Source of the DNA: Candolleomyces eurysporus
Taxonomy: Eukaryota; Basidiomycota; Agaricomycetes; Agaricales; Psathyrellaceae
Assembly (NCBI GenBank): GCA_027579435.1
Contig: JANBPK010001271.1
Location: 1-37,864 of the forward strand
Reading direction: 5' to 3'
DNA: 37,864 nucleotides
Numbering within the stretch: position 1 is the first letter of the stretch; each line of letters opens with the position of its first letter. The position numbers were made by a program, and so were the translations under genes. The notes under the pieces were generated by a model, which saw only the letters and a list, made by a program, of their open reading frames with translations, was not told where the DNA came from and searched no databases. Below, piece by piece: positions 11,359-23,009 of the stretch.

Positions 11359-14300
11359 ATGAGCCAATCCGTCACGCTCGAAACACGCGAAGTCCAGCTC
11401 CCGCCCTCACTCCGCTCGCTAACACTTTCGACCAGCATCGGGAAGTTGAAGGAATACGAGCACCGGATTAGCCCGATCCAGGCGAGCCCATCATATTCCA
11501 ATTTTTTGGCGTCTCCTCCTGGCGGACGGTTTGCGCCGGATGCGATGCGGACTACTGCAGGAGAGCTAGGTCCCACAAGTCTGCCCCCACCACCCAGAAA
11601 ACAGCCGCGTAAACGGATACCAGTGCCGCAATATAGACCGGAGGAGAGCAGTGAACCGAGCAGGTTGACGATCCCAGCATCCAGGACGAGCGTAGCGTCG
11701 TTCGACGAATCAATGGTCGACCAGAGTCCGACGATGGCATGGCTACAGAGGGAAGGGTTGTCTAGAGGATCGGTATACGTACCAGCAGAAACCATGGAGG
11801 CGGTTAAGGAGGAAGAAGGGAAGCCAGAGACGCTACCATCAGAAAAGACAGCGACGAAGAATAGGGACGGAGAGAACAAGGTTGCAGCAGCGGTATCGGC
11901 GGCAAAGGCAGCGCTTGAAGCAGCAGCAGCGGCGGCCACAGAAGCATCACCCTCGAAGGCTTCGAATGCAAATCCTAAGCCAGAATCGGTCAAACTCGAG
12001 TCTTCCTTCGAGGATATCCGGGTCGCAGAGAAACAGTACTTTAGAACGTCCAAACCCAGGATCATCCCCACCATTTTCATCCCTCCAGCCAGCCCAGCCA
12101 GCCCACAAACGGCGAAACCTGATGGCGGCGCGCACACGAATGATGCAAGGTTGCCGGTGGACGACAGAGACTCACTGCCTCCAACTCCGGTTGCGATTGA
12201 GGGGCCAAACGGTCATGCTGGACCTAACAGGGAGAGTGCGACGGGGCCATCCGCCGTAATATGCATACCATCGCCAGCTATAAGCCCCGATTCGCACAGT
12301 CAGACCCCGCATTGGCTAGGCCATCACCCCAATCTCTCCAGCTCAACCCTTCCACTCCGCATCGAGAAACGGTCGCGGAAAAGCGCAACAGAGGGCACTG
12401 CAGACTCTCGATCGCCAGAAGCCCCTGCGCCTGCGCCCCCAGCCAAGGAATTTATCGTCCCAAAGGGGTCAGCAACCCCTAGCCGCGAAACGCTGAAACC
12501 GCGCACCCGGGCAAAACTGGTCAAACCCAAGAGTACTCCAAGTGGGTCTATCGATTTTATTTCTCCTCCTCCACCTTGGCTGACCAGCTTGTCGTAGACG
12601 AAGAAATGCAGCAGTTTCGCGCATTCATCGCTGGGCGGGATGGGGCTGGACGGGGGCTTCCAAGCAATGCCATGCATGCCGACCCCTGGCGACACCGACC
12701 CTTAATTTCCCACGCAAAATCTGCGTCGAGGTCGTCAGGCTGTTCGATGGACTCGGCTACGACTTACAATCCTCCCTCCTCCATCGACCACGGAGACCGC
12801 CCCNAGGATATCCATCTCCTCGACCATCTACCCCTCGTCGACCGAGAATCCTTCGCTCCCCAACACCGCCAACGAGCCCAACTTTCCTTCCCATATCTCT
12901 TCCGACGGCGGGTCATTTATCGACGTTGTGACGCCATACAGCCCGCGCTTTGCTGTTAACGAGAGCAGTGAGGAGGACTACGACTACGAATACGAACCAT
13001 ACCCCAGAAACGACATTTTGCACGAAATACAGTCGGAGCAGGTAATCGACAGCGACAACTACCAACTCATGTCTATTCTCGCCGGCACCAACATGATAAG
13101 GACGCGCTCCCGCTCACCTAAGCCCCCCGTTCCTAGGACACCGAAGCCTATTTATACTCGCAAGCCTATGTCAACGCCGTCGTCTCCCTCCACGTCGCCT
13201 GTCGCGACCAGCCTCGTTTTCGAAGGCTACCGGCTGTCCTCTGATTGCGAGCCTCCACCCACGACCAACTGGCTTGACAAGGAGGAACGTGCTGATCTCA
13301 TAAGAAAATCTCGTAAACTTGCCCGGGTCTTTGGGAGAACTCCTGGGGCCGATATGATGGCATACCAGCAAGAATCGCGTTCTGCAGCCATTGTCACGGC
13401 CGGAAAGCACCAACGCACTCATCTCTCCCTCTCTTCCAAAGACGCGACCTCGAGCAGAAGACGCGCCTCAGCATATCCTTCTCCCACCGAATCCCAGTTC
13501 TCCCACAGCTCGGGGGGCCGGCGGCACTCCCTTCCCCTGAGTCCGGACGACATTTCCTTCCTCAACGTTTCCAGTCCCCTGTATGATGCCAGTCTTTCGC
13601 AGGTAGCTTCGCAGTTCCGCTGCGAATCATCAGCAACGGGCACTGTTGCCGACTTCTCTTCCAAGCAGGAAGACTCGTCAACTGACCATCAGGCCGTAAC
13701 CAATCACGAAAGCGACAACAATGCAACCGCCCATAACAGTTTATCTTCTCCTTCTCGCACTTCCTTTCTCGACTGGTCGGAGGAAGAAGGGGATAATGAT
13801 GGACGCTCCATCAACACTCAAGACCCAGCCCGTAAAGCTGGGACAAACCGTCGTCCTCCTTCTCCATCTCATTCCCTATTCGAGAACATGACACCTGAGG
13901 AACAAGCCGAAGAGGAGAAACGGAGAAAGCGTGATAAGCTTGCCAAACTCCATCGTTTCCTGGGCTCCACCGTTCCTGTCAACTTGGTTGTGGGATCTGA
14001 TACAGAGACCATGCTTCAAGAGACTAGACCTGCAACCGCGGCCTCAACCAGCTCTGGCGGAGGAAAGGCGGGTTCTTCAGACCTCGACGAGGCCTCTCGC
14101 AAGGCTTGGCTGCGTCGTCGTCGAAGCAGCTCTGCAGCTGCCATCCCCTCTGACTGGTCTAATTCTCTCGACCGGATGAAGGAGGAACTCGACACCAAGG
14201 AAAAACTTATCAATGTGCGAAGAGCTCAAAAGATGGAGAAGGTATGTAATTTTTTATCATTTTTATCGCTGATTTTGACTATTTTCTGTGAAAGGTCTTT

Positions 14301-15326
14301 GGTGTTGCCCCTCCGCAATCGCTTTATCACACCCGAGGCCACACGCCGTCACCCTCACTTCCCTCATTGACCCCTATGGCTGCCAAAACACTGGGAAACC
14401 CTTCAGCATTCATCCCCGCCTCGGAAGCTGCGTACTTCACCAGGAACCCCAACCGCTCATCATACGAGAAATCTGGCAGCAGCAACCGCAAGCTCCGTCG
14501 TCGCCCAGGCACTTCGGAATCGAATAAACAGCTGATACCCAAAGGCCGAAGGTCGTCTTCCACTGCTTCGTTGAGCTTCGGCAGTATACCTGCCGGGTAT
14601 GGGCTTGATGATCAGGTGTCTCAGAGCAGGGATATTTTCCAAGATTTGAAGGCGGGAACACCTCCTAAGCAAGCTAAGCGGGAGAGTGTCGGCTCTGCTA
14701 TCTATAACCATTACCAACATTCTTTAAGATCTCTCAACGATATTCTGGATCGGGTATGTTCTTCCTCTTTTTCTTGGATGCCTAAACTGACGTGGACAAT
14801 TTTTGTAGGACGACTGTGAATCCCTTGTCGAGCTCCACCACTACCTTAACAATCCTGATCACGCCACCACCACCCATGACGACGTCCTCTCGTCTACCCG
14901 TCCATTCGAACGCCGCCCTTCAGACGCAGCCTCCATTCGGACAGAGCGTCGCCACTCTCTCCCCGTTCAGTCGTCAGCGGAGTCCATCAATACCCTTGCA
15001 TCTGAACACACTGTCGCCCCGGGAGACGCACCTGCCACACCCAAACCAGAGCTCACTGATTTCCAAATGCGCAGGAGGAGAGCAGCTAAACTGACGCAAT
15101 TCTTTGGTGTGCAGTATCGAGAACTTATCAATGATGTTCTTGATAGTCTGGAGCATGGGTTGGAGCATGAGCAGAAGCGTGGCACTTTACAGGCGGGAGA
15201 GATAGCGGTATGTATTCGTCTTCCCCCAGTGCGTGCTTTTTACTGATTCCTTCTTTTTCGTTTTCGCAGGACTTGCTGGAACGACTCCGTGAACTCAAAG
15301 TCAAGCGTGAAGGAATCCAGGTTTAA
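11359..15326 (+). CDS. Large Ser/Pro-rich protein with conserved C-terminal helical tail
   Basis: The final exons are clear: up to 14241, 14295-14753, 14809-15207 and 15270-15326, with introns of 53, 55 and 62 nt in consistent phase. The start is ATG 11359 (MSQSVTLETREVQLPPSLRS). Most of it is disordered: a poly-Ala stretch near 11890-11940, many SP and RRxS motifs, and acidic EESSEEDYDYEYEPY-like sequence near 12960. The C-terminal tail is ordered: LTDFQMRRRRAAKLTQFFGV, ELINDVLDSLEHGLEHEQKR, LLERLRELKVKREGIQ. I recognise this kind of tail from other fungal proteins but not a named family. The frame is disturbed at 12560-12810: TAG at 12595, TAA at 12703, and an N at 12804 that must be skipped to give DHGDRPRISISS. 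Both flanks look functional, so sequencing errors or missed introns are likelier than decay. Confidence 0.65.
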
Positions 15327-15725
15327 ATTTCCCACCCAATCTTCTTCATGGCATCTACACCCATTTCGATGTTCTTCAATTATCTTTTCTTGGCTTGAGC
15401 AGCGACTCAAATCCCCGTACAATATTTCTCGCCTAGTCTTCGGTTTTTCATATTTATCTTTTTCGTCTTTTCTCACCCATCTTGTCTGTTGTCAATTTAG
15501 GCTGGTCAGTCAGTTAACCACTGCATAGCTCACATCCACACGCTCTCTTTCCTTCCTGATCTCTCGCCATTAATTATACTACAAATGTATATATATAATC
15601 AAAGACTCTGCACATAAGTGTACTCGGAACGCATCCAACTGACACTCACTCTCCTTGAATATACAATAACGTTTTGGCTCCTTAAACCAAAAGACAGAAC
15701 CAAAAGAGGGCGAGAAAAGGTAGGT
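15327..15725. other. Convergent 3' spacer
   Basis: This lies between two gene ends facing each other (15326 plus, 15726 minus) and should carry both 3' UTRs. It is T-rich on the plus strand (about 15370-15480) and contains tatatata at about 15589-15597. I see no gene. Confidence 0.45.
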
Positions 15726-18693
15726 TTACAGAATGACGAGATCTCCTTGACAGGAATTACACCAAAACACGTGCGATTCATCTAAAAATTGAGGCCGGTG
15801 GATGAGAGGAGGCTGGGGGTGATATGGTGAGGAGGTTTGACGTGAGTGTGGGTGGTCACCATGGTCCGAGTCCTCTTTGCCTGAATGCGAATGAACCGGT
15901 GACAATGCTCGGGAAGGTGGGTGTGACGAAGCAGTGGAAAGTTCGCTCTCAATCCGGGCCTTGAGCATGCTAAGGCTGACCTTCCGTTTGTGAAGCGTTT
16001 CTGGTGACAGCGCCTGGTCGAACACGGTCCGGGAAAGTGGTGGAGGTACGGCATTGGGTGGTTTGTGTATTGCGCGCCGCAGATCGTGATCCTTGGCTCG
16101 ACTGGCAGGCCGAGACAATGTGGGTGAGAAGGATCTGGGAGGTTGGCGAGCAGCAGCTTGCAATCGGGTCACCTGGTCCTGCAGAGAAGCAATTTGTTTC
16201 TGCAAACCATGAACCTTGGCTTCTCCGTCAAACACCGAATTCTCCAGCGCTCGAATCGTGGACTGTGCATTGGAGAGATCAAGCGCGTGTTGTTGGCGAA
16301 TAGAGCTGAGCATTTCGTCATCGAGAGAACGAGGAGCATCGGAAGTATGGGGTGAAGAGGCGGCCTCCCGGAGTTCGTCGATTTCTTCATCCTTTGCGTC
16401 CATTTCACTACGCAAGTTTTCTATTTCATTCTGGGCGCGTTCCAAGAATCCATGTTCCTCCTCCTAGAAGACAAACACTAAGTTTCAAGTTGCTCCTGTA
16501 TAACCAAAATTACTTACCTGAACCCTTCGGCGTGTCTCCAACTCGTGTTGGAGGCTCGACAGTTCCTCCGCCTGGCTCTGGGCAGATGAAGTAAGACGAT
16601 CGATTTCCTCTAACCGGCGAGCAGTATCTTGGTGATGTGCGGTCCGCTGAGCCTCAAGCGTTTTAAGGCTCGCTAAGGCAGTGTCCAGCTCCTCCTGAAG
16701 TTGGTCATAACCTTTCTGGAGGTCAGTTAAACTAGCCTGCAGCGCGGCGTTGTCCTTGTCCTTTTTGGATAACGAATCTTTCCATTTCGCATCACTCTCG
16801 CCAGAGTGGTCTTGCAGTTCATCAAGTGAGGCCTCGAGCTTCCCAATTGAATGGTCCCTCTCTGCCAAGCTACGTTCCAGATGTTCCACTTTTTCCGCCA
16901 AATCTAGCTTAGCATTGGTAAGCTCGACTATCTTCGGCCTCATTTCATCCAAGGACCGCATCAAATTGGTGCCTTCAAGCTGGAGATTTCGAGTCGTTTT
17001 CTCCGATTCTTCCGCCCGCCGGACGGCACTCTTGAGTTCGTTCTGAAGGACTTGCATCTGCCGCGTGTGCGTGGCGACGGCTGACGACGCCTGGACGAGT
17101 TTCTCTTGTAGTTCAGAAGTCGTCTTGCTGGCGGTTCCGCTCTCTTCACGGAGAGTGCTTGCTTCCTGAGCAAGGTCTTCGCGTTCTTTGGCAACTCGGT
17201 CATACTTTGCCAGGACATCCTTGAGCTGAGCCTCTAGGCTTGTCAGCTTGGCCTTGCTCGCCTCCCCATCGGCCTCAAGCTTCTGACACCGTGCACCCAG
17301 TTCATCTTTCTCGGATTTGAGCGAGGCATGAGTCTTGACAAAAGGGTAAATTAATTCATGATTAAGTTGTGACAGAGCCACGGAACCAAAATACCTGTCT
17401 GAGCTTGGAGAGCTGGAATTCCAACTCGTCTGCACGGTCTTGAGAATGTTTCAAGGACTGTTCCAATCTCTCGACGCGATCGTCAGTCTGAANCTGCTCC
17501 GTCAGTTCTTGCAAACGGCGATTGGCGTCCTCTGCTTCTTTGCGCGACTCGGACGCCGCCACCGTTGAGAGTTGGAGTTGCCTTTCCTGCATGAAGGGCA
17601 ATATATTCAGTCCGTCACATTCACATGAATTTCGGGACGCGAATACAACGCACCAGATCCCGGGACTTGTCCGTAAGTTCCTTTTCTTTCGACTGATATC
17701 GATAGAGTTTCTCAGTCGCAGTGTCTATTTCGGATTGACTGTCGCGTAGCCGATGTTCGAGGTCCTCGGAACGGCTTTTCTCTAAATGCAGGTGCTCTTC
17801 CGCGGTTTGCAGCCCTGGTTTCGTGTAAATAGTCGAAGTGAAAGGTGATGGTAAGGAAACATACTGGACTCCGCGTCCTCTCGCTTCTCAAGATCTGCAG
17901 TCAATGCAGCCTTCTCCGTGACCAAGAGTGAGATGGTNTGTCGCTCCGTCGCTAATTGAGATTCCTTTTCCTTTTGCAGCTCGGCAAGTTTCTTCTGCAA
18001 GTTGTCTGCCCGGGACCTTTCTTCTAACAGCAAAGACTCCGTATTCCGGGACGCTGGGATGGTTGTTAGTACACGTTTACTACGTTAGCGAGGGTGCGCG
18101 GACCTTCAAGGAGTTCCTGGAGATGCCTGGCCTCTGCCTGCAGGGTCGAGTTAAGCGACTCGAGTTGGCCAATCTTTTCTTGTAGCAGAGCCTCCTTCGC
18201 CAGACCGGGCGAAGTCACCCGGCCAACATGGTTACCAGATGCAGGTCCCGGNGTTGGTGGTTTGGATGGAACTTGGGGTGACGCAGATGTGACCCGAGCT
18301 GGCGGTGAAGGCGCTCGGGTGAGAGATGAAATCCATGACGAGTCGTTGGCCTCTGAACCAAAGCTGGAAGAGACACGATCATGTCAACATTTCATTTGAT
18401 ACAAGTTCGGGCTGAACATACACGTCGGCGAGATCCCGCTTGCCGTCGCCATTGGCAGGNGCTGCAAGGCTGGCTTCGCTTGGTGCAGGCGAGAAGGACC
18501 TTGAAGGAATGACGGGCGATTCAGAGGCTACTGGGGTTATAGCACCTGGTGCCTCCCCGGCCTTCTTCTTCTGGCCGCGCTTTTTGGCCAACTGAACGAC
18601 GCCTTAGCTGGTGTCTGGTATGATTGCTGCGATATTAGAGCTCACCAAGGCCTTGGCTCTTGCTGCTTTGGCAGCACGGTCGTCCTCAGACAT
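15726..18693 (-). CDS. Golgin-like coiled-coil protein
   Basis: There are eight exons: 18693-18646, 18591-18422, 18363-18104, 18053-17865, 17814-17654, 17586-17395, 17333-16518 and 16463-15726. The seven introns are 50-67 nt and all phases close, giving 857 residues. The start MSEDDRAAKAARAKALLAKK is a short basic amphipathic helix, followed by a Ser/Pro linker with SSWISSLTRAPSPP. From about residue 160 to 690 it is nearly continuous coiled coil (KLAELQKEKESQLATER, TSLEAQLKDVLAKYDRVAKE). A Ser/His-rich region then ends in a compact tail with CxxC, DESHVFWCNSCQGDLVIL. This plan fits Golgi-matrix tethers such as Bug1/GM130 or Rud3, but I cannot choose between them and see no GRIP domain. The fifth-to-last acceptor and the fourth donor (GTCCGC) are the weakest joins. 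Ns at 17493, 17938, 18252 and 18460 stand for real bases. Confidence 0.75.
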
Positions 18694-19143
18694 GGCTAAG
18701 AGATTGTATCTGGAACGAGGAGACCGACGGTCGCGACTGCTAACTGGGAAGTTGTGACGTTGCTTTCCAGATTCGGCATCTCTAGTTGCCACGTTCATTG
18801 ATCCCTTGAAGCAAGGGGTATAGGGGATATATACACTGTGTTCCGGCAATAGAATAGGATTCGCTAGTAAATAGGTAGACAAAAACAAAGCAATGAAACG
18901 AAAGGGTAACCGGGAGAAAAGTACTAGAATCGCTGCAACCGTATCGTCTTACAACAATTTTAAGGAGCAAGGCCAAGTTTAGACATAAAGGACAGACTCT
19001 GGGCGTCCGAGTAGGTATCGAGTCCGCGGGTGAGTAATAAATGGGAGAAATATGTCAGATACCAATCCGTTGTCGACTGGGGGCAGGGGGGATAGAAAGG
19101 AAAACAAAGAAAAAAAGTCACTATCGAGCAAATGTTCATCTGC
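18694..19143. other. Intergenic spacer upstream of the coiled-coil gene
   Basis: This holds the promoter and 5' UTR of the golgin-like gene and the 3' UTR of the G-beta gene, both on the minus strand. A minus-strand frame extends upstream of the chosen golgin start as far as 18976 but looks like leader sequence. An A-rich run at 19100-19118 is the only compositional feature. Confidence 0.4.
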
Positions 19144-20412
19144 TTAAGCCCAAACCTGCAAAAATAGTCAATACCAAATGAAACAGAGATTGGGNTTGGA
19201 AACTTACCCGGAGAGTGCTGTCCCAGCTACCAGTGCAAAGGGCCATACCATCGACACTGACACCAAGGCAGCTGACACGATTTTCATGGCCAGTGAGGAC
19301 ACCAACACGCTCTCCCTTCAAAGTGTCCCACACGTTACAAGTCCAGTCATCATAACCACCAAAGAGGATACGACCGGAAATTGAGAAGGCAACGGAGGTG
19401 ATACCGCAAAGGATATTGTCGTGAGTAAAGGTATTCAATTCGCGATCCGCACGAATATCGAAGAGACGGCAAGAGGCGTCATCTGAGCCTGTTGCAAAGG
19501 CGTCACCATTGGGGAAGAATCTAAAAGGAATGGTTAGATTTCTGCCTAAATCACGTGAGAGAATAAGGCACGAACGAGACTGCGTTGATGTCGGATTCAT
19601 GGCCAGTGAAGGTCTGTGTTGCACGACCTGTTCGAATGTCCCACAGCTTCGCAGTGGCGTCGCAGGCACCAGAGACAAAGGTGTTCAGATTAGGAGCCAA
19701 TGACAAACTATTCGGAGGAAATATAAATTGTTTTGATGGGTTGTGAGGGAAACAGGGGTGACGAACCTCATAACATCGCCAGTGTGGTCGCTGAATTCTA
19801 CGACCCTCACACCAGCTTCGATGTCCCAGAGCATGCAGGTCATATCACCAGAGCTGGTGACGATCTGACGGTCGTTGATAAATCGGCAGCAGCTGAGATA
19901 ACCCGAGTGAGCGCTGAGTTCACGGGCACCCCTAGCGTTGGTGACATCCTTATTGTTGTTGAGGCTGTAGATGGAGCAAATGTTGTCGAGACCACCGCAG
20001 GCGACGAAATTGCCAGACGGTGAGTAGGCACACGTCATGACCCAGGAAGATCGGAGNGGGATGGCNTGGACTTTGTTGGTGGTATAGGCATCCCAAACGA
20101 TGAGTTTTCCGTCCTGCGACGCAGAGACCAGATGCCGACGGTCAGCGGCCCAATGCATAGCATAAATCTTTGCCAGGTGGCCCCTCAGAGCACGTCTTGG
20201 GCGCATCACGATCCGTGGGAGAGCATCGACCTCTGCGGCCATTGCACGCACTTGAGGGGCTGTTAGCGTGCAAGAAAGGGGGGAAACAGAGCGCACTTAC
20301 AGCTGGTGTCTGCAGAAGCCTCCCTCCTCGCCCTAATCTTCTCCTTCAGGGTCTCGGCCTCCCTGCGAGCCGCTGCAATCCGTTCCTGGATATCTCCCTG
20401 GCTTTGAGACAT
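19144..20412 (-). CDS. Heterotrimeric G-protein beta subunit
   Basis: There are five exons: 20412-20301, 20250-19767, 19707-19576, 19520-19208 and 19155-19144, with introns of 50, 59, 55 and 52 nt. The product is 350 residues, the standard G-beta length. The N-terminal helix ([19 protein letters not shown]) is the coiled coil that pairs with G-gamma. Seven WD40 blades follow, with [68 protein letters not shown] and WDSTLRVWA as blade ends. The protein works at the plasma membrane in GPCR signalling (mating or nutrient sensing in fungi); which pathway cannot be told from sequence. Ns at 20057 and 20066 are unread bases in the HAIPLRSSWV segment and keep the frame. The last exon encodes only VWA and the stop. 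Confidence 0.95.
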
Positions 20413-22429
20413 GGTGGCAAAGGGAAAACGGGGTGAAAACTAGTGTGGTGAATGAAAAACGAGCCTGGAAGCGAATTGCAGAGTTTCGCGTCAGAAAAGG
20501 GGGGAAATGGCAGAAAGGAAAAGGGAGCACCGATGGAAGGAGACGAAGAAGGCCAAGACTGGTTTGTCTGCCCTAATCTGGCAGAAATTCGTGGGAACAA
20601 GGGACACGAACAAGGCGACAGTCTACAGCAGGGGGCAAACGGTGGGGGCGGGGGCAGCTCAGCAGCTCGACGACGACCAAGGTGGTGAGAGCAGGGCAAT
20701 GGGAACGATAATACACTGCTGTTGATGGGATGATTGGCCAGCCTCCGCAATTTGCCGCGCCTTTTGATCCCCAGCTCGCTCCGCTCAAACAGAGTCCGCC
20801 GTCTCTCACAGTCCATATTGCCTGCCATGTCAATCCTCTCTCCCAAACACCGCTCATGTTCCCCTAATGCGATCCAATGTCACCGCTGACAATCCGTAAC
20901 TATACTCGGACTGCTCTGCCTACTTACTCCGAGGAACCACTTCAAGCTCTCGAAGCCATCTTATCTCTAAAGTCAAAGTCTGTCAGTGTTTAATTGCGAA
21001 CGGTGGAATACGTAACCTTGCGCGGAGGTGCGTACTAAGTCCCTTGAAAGTAATATCGGATTTTCTTACTCCAGTCTCACAGTGCTAAAATAGGTTTTTC
21101 TCGAGGGCCTGCAGAGACTTTCCTCGTTTTCGGACCCACTCGCCAGGAGAGGCGTGTAAATTGACACACCTGTCTGTGATAGTGTCAAAGTGGTGTCCCC
21201 ATGATCGCCTTCCGGGAACGTACAAGACACTCGAGTCCTCGGTTTCTCTTAGCTCGTGTGGACCTGCCTTACTGGAGATTGGTCTCAAACGATTCTCCGG
21301 CTCTTTTCCTCCCGAGTCGTTGCTTGTACCAAGTCTTTTTCTATTTCCTGCCGCCCGCTATGTCCGGCTCGGGCTCCACGAAGCTTACTAGACTTTTAGC
21401 ATGGAGATCTTCCTCTATATCGAGGCGATTCCCGAGTTTCCGAGTCGGGTTCTTAGCCAACCATCAGGCTTGAGCCCCATCCAGAGAATCATCCTTTGTC
21501 TTCCAACTTGGCTGTATATCTGTTCAGATTTTTGCCAGACTCAATTGGGTGTTTCTTGTCCGGAACATGACCGCCGACATACCACAGCATTCTCACCATG
21601 GGCGCCCTGGCTTATCTTGACGCCCACACACGATCTCTTGCCAATGGTGATCCGTTCGAGAACCCATACCATATCTCTGGGGTACGATTCTCGACCATCA
21701 TGAACTCCGGTGGATGTTCACGATCGCCTGCGTCCCGTATGGAGGGACATCAGGTCATTTCACTTGGTGGAAGCGAACCCGTGGTTTAAACGTGTTCGTC
21801 TTTTTCGGCGCGCTTTGCTAAACGTCAGCAACTCATTCTACCGCTTGATACGCAGCTTATTTCATCCTTCTTGCAGTGACGCTCGTACCCGTCTTCCCGC
21901 ATGATTGCAGGGTAATCCCCGCTTCCACAGTCCCTATTTCCGTCGCTTTCACAGTGCGCAGGTGTTATGAATCCTAACTACTTGTTGGTCAGGATCAGAA
22001 CTGTTCGACGGAGGTCTGTTGCATTAACGTTAATTCGAAGGAGCATCAACTGACTCGACGCCACCTTGTTATTTCAATGTTTAGATGGAGGCGTTTCAGT
22101 ATATGCTGGTTCGGTTTAATTTTATGACCAGGCTCGTAGTTTGACTGTCGATTGTCCAGACAATCATTACATTCAAGCCAGTTTATTGAGCTTCGCGGGA
22201 GGGCAATGAGGACTTTTGTAGTGGTGGGAACTTGGCAACGCAGCTCGCTGCATGTTCGACATAGGAGCTTCTATCGCCCCGATCATATAACGCCGTGCTT
22301 CGCAAAATACGCACACACAATCGCGAGAAGGTAGGGTCTTTGGACCCCAGTTGAAACCCTCTGCCCCTCACTGCAGATCATGTCTTCCCAAACATCCATT
22401 ACTCCCGCAGGTCACTCGCACCACAATAG
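20413..22429. other. Long spacer, no confident gene
   Basis: The left end holds the G-beta promoter. At 21360-21830 all three plus frames are open for long stretches in turn: MSGSGSTKLTRLLAWRSS from 21361, MEIFLYIEAIPEFPSRVL from 21401, and a frame with LWGTILDHHELRWMFTIA near 21670-21715. No splice chain joins them convincingly. It could be a diverged or decayed gene, or chance. No repeats, tRNA or transposon features were seen. Confidence 0.4.
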
Positions 22430-22876
22430 CACAACGTCTCCGATGTCCATACAAGTGAAAGTAGGGCCAGGCTTTGGGGTCCGTACTACGTGGGCTCCTC
22501 GTGGACAGCGTGGTGGGGTTTGGACTTATCGCTCGCGTTCACGCAGTAGGCTGAGCATGCATCTCATATTGTGCCTGGCACAATGACCGCAGTTCCTACC
22601 TGCTTCGGCGGCTCTGCCTGGACGGCTTGCCCTTAGCCGCCGAGCGGTATGGCCAGCAGCCGCCAGGCAGTCATTTCTACCTCGGCAACGCCCCCGATAG
22701 CGAGCTCATTTCAAGGTGAGACAAGATCGCTTGTACCAATGAGCAACGTGGACATACGCGCACTCCTCTAACGCATCGGATTGAGCGTATCGTTCCTTTC
22801 GACTTGGCTGTCTTCTGCGCTACGTACAGGGACGGAAATGACGACTTTCCTTTCTCTCCTCCCTTCGACCGTGCAT
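22430..22876 (+). CDS. Possible 3' exons of an unidentified gene
   Basis: Three coding-looking pieces can be chained. The first is a frame from 22430 (RLWGPYYVGSSWTAWWGLDL) to a donor at 22546. The second begins after a 47-nt intron ending cgcag at 22592 and reads SYLLRRLCLDGLPLAAERYG. The third begins after a longer intron (22717 gtgaga to 22830 tacag) and ends DGNDDFPFSPPFDRA at a TGA near 22876. Phases agree across both introns. I cannot find a start; upstream of 22430 the frame is closed by TAG, so another exon would be needed. No family is recognised. Treat it as a candidate only. Confidence 0.3.
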
Positions 22877-23009
22877 GACCGCGGTTTCATTTCGTTTATG
22901 AAATCAGCGCAAGCTCCAGCTGTGGCGTTTCAAGATTTTCTGCTCTTGAAGGGAAGACTACATAAGAATGTCGAGGACAGCGACGAAATGCACTCAAAAA
23001 TCACGATAA

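Noticed and set aside
11073..12137. 354-codon minus-strand frame, the longest antisense frame in the window
   Set aside because: It lies wholly opposite the first exon of the Ser/Pro-rich gene. Its Ala/Ser/Gly composition is what the reverse of Ala/Pro-rich codons gives, and it has no motif.
20346..20846. 166-codon minus-strand frame upstream of and overlapping the G-beta start
   Set aside because: It overlaps the first G-beta exon in another frame and is Pro/Leu-rich leader sequence. The G-beta start at 20412 explains the region.
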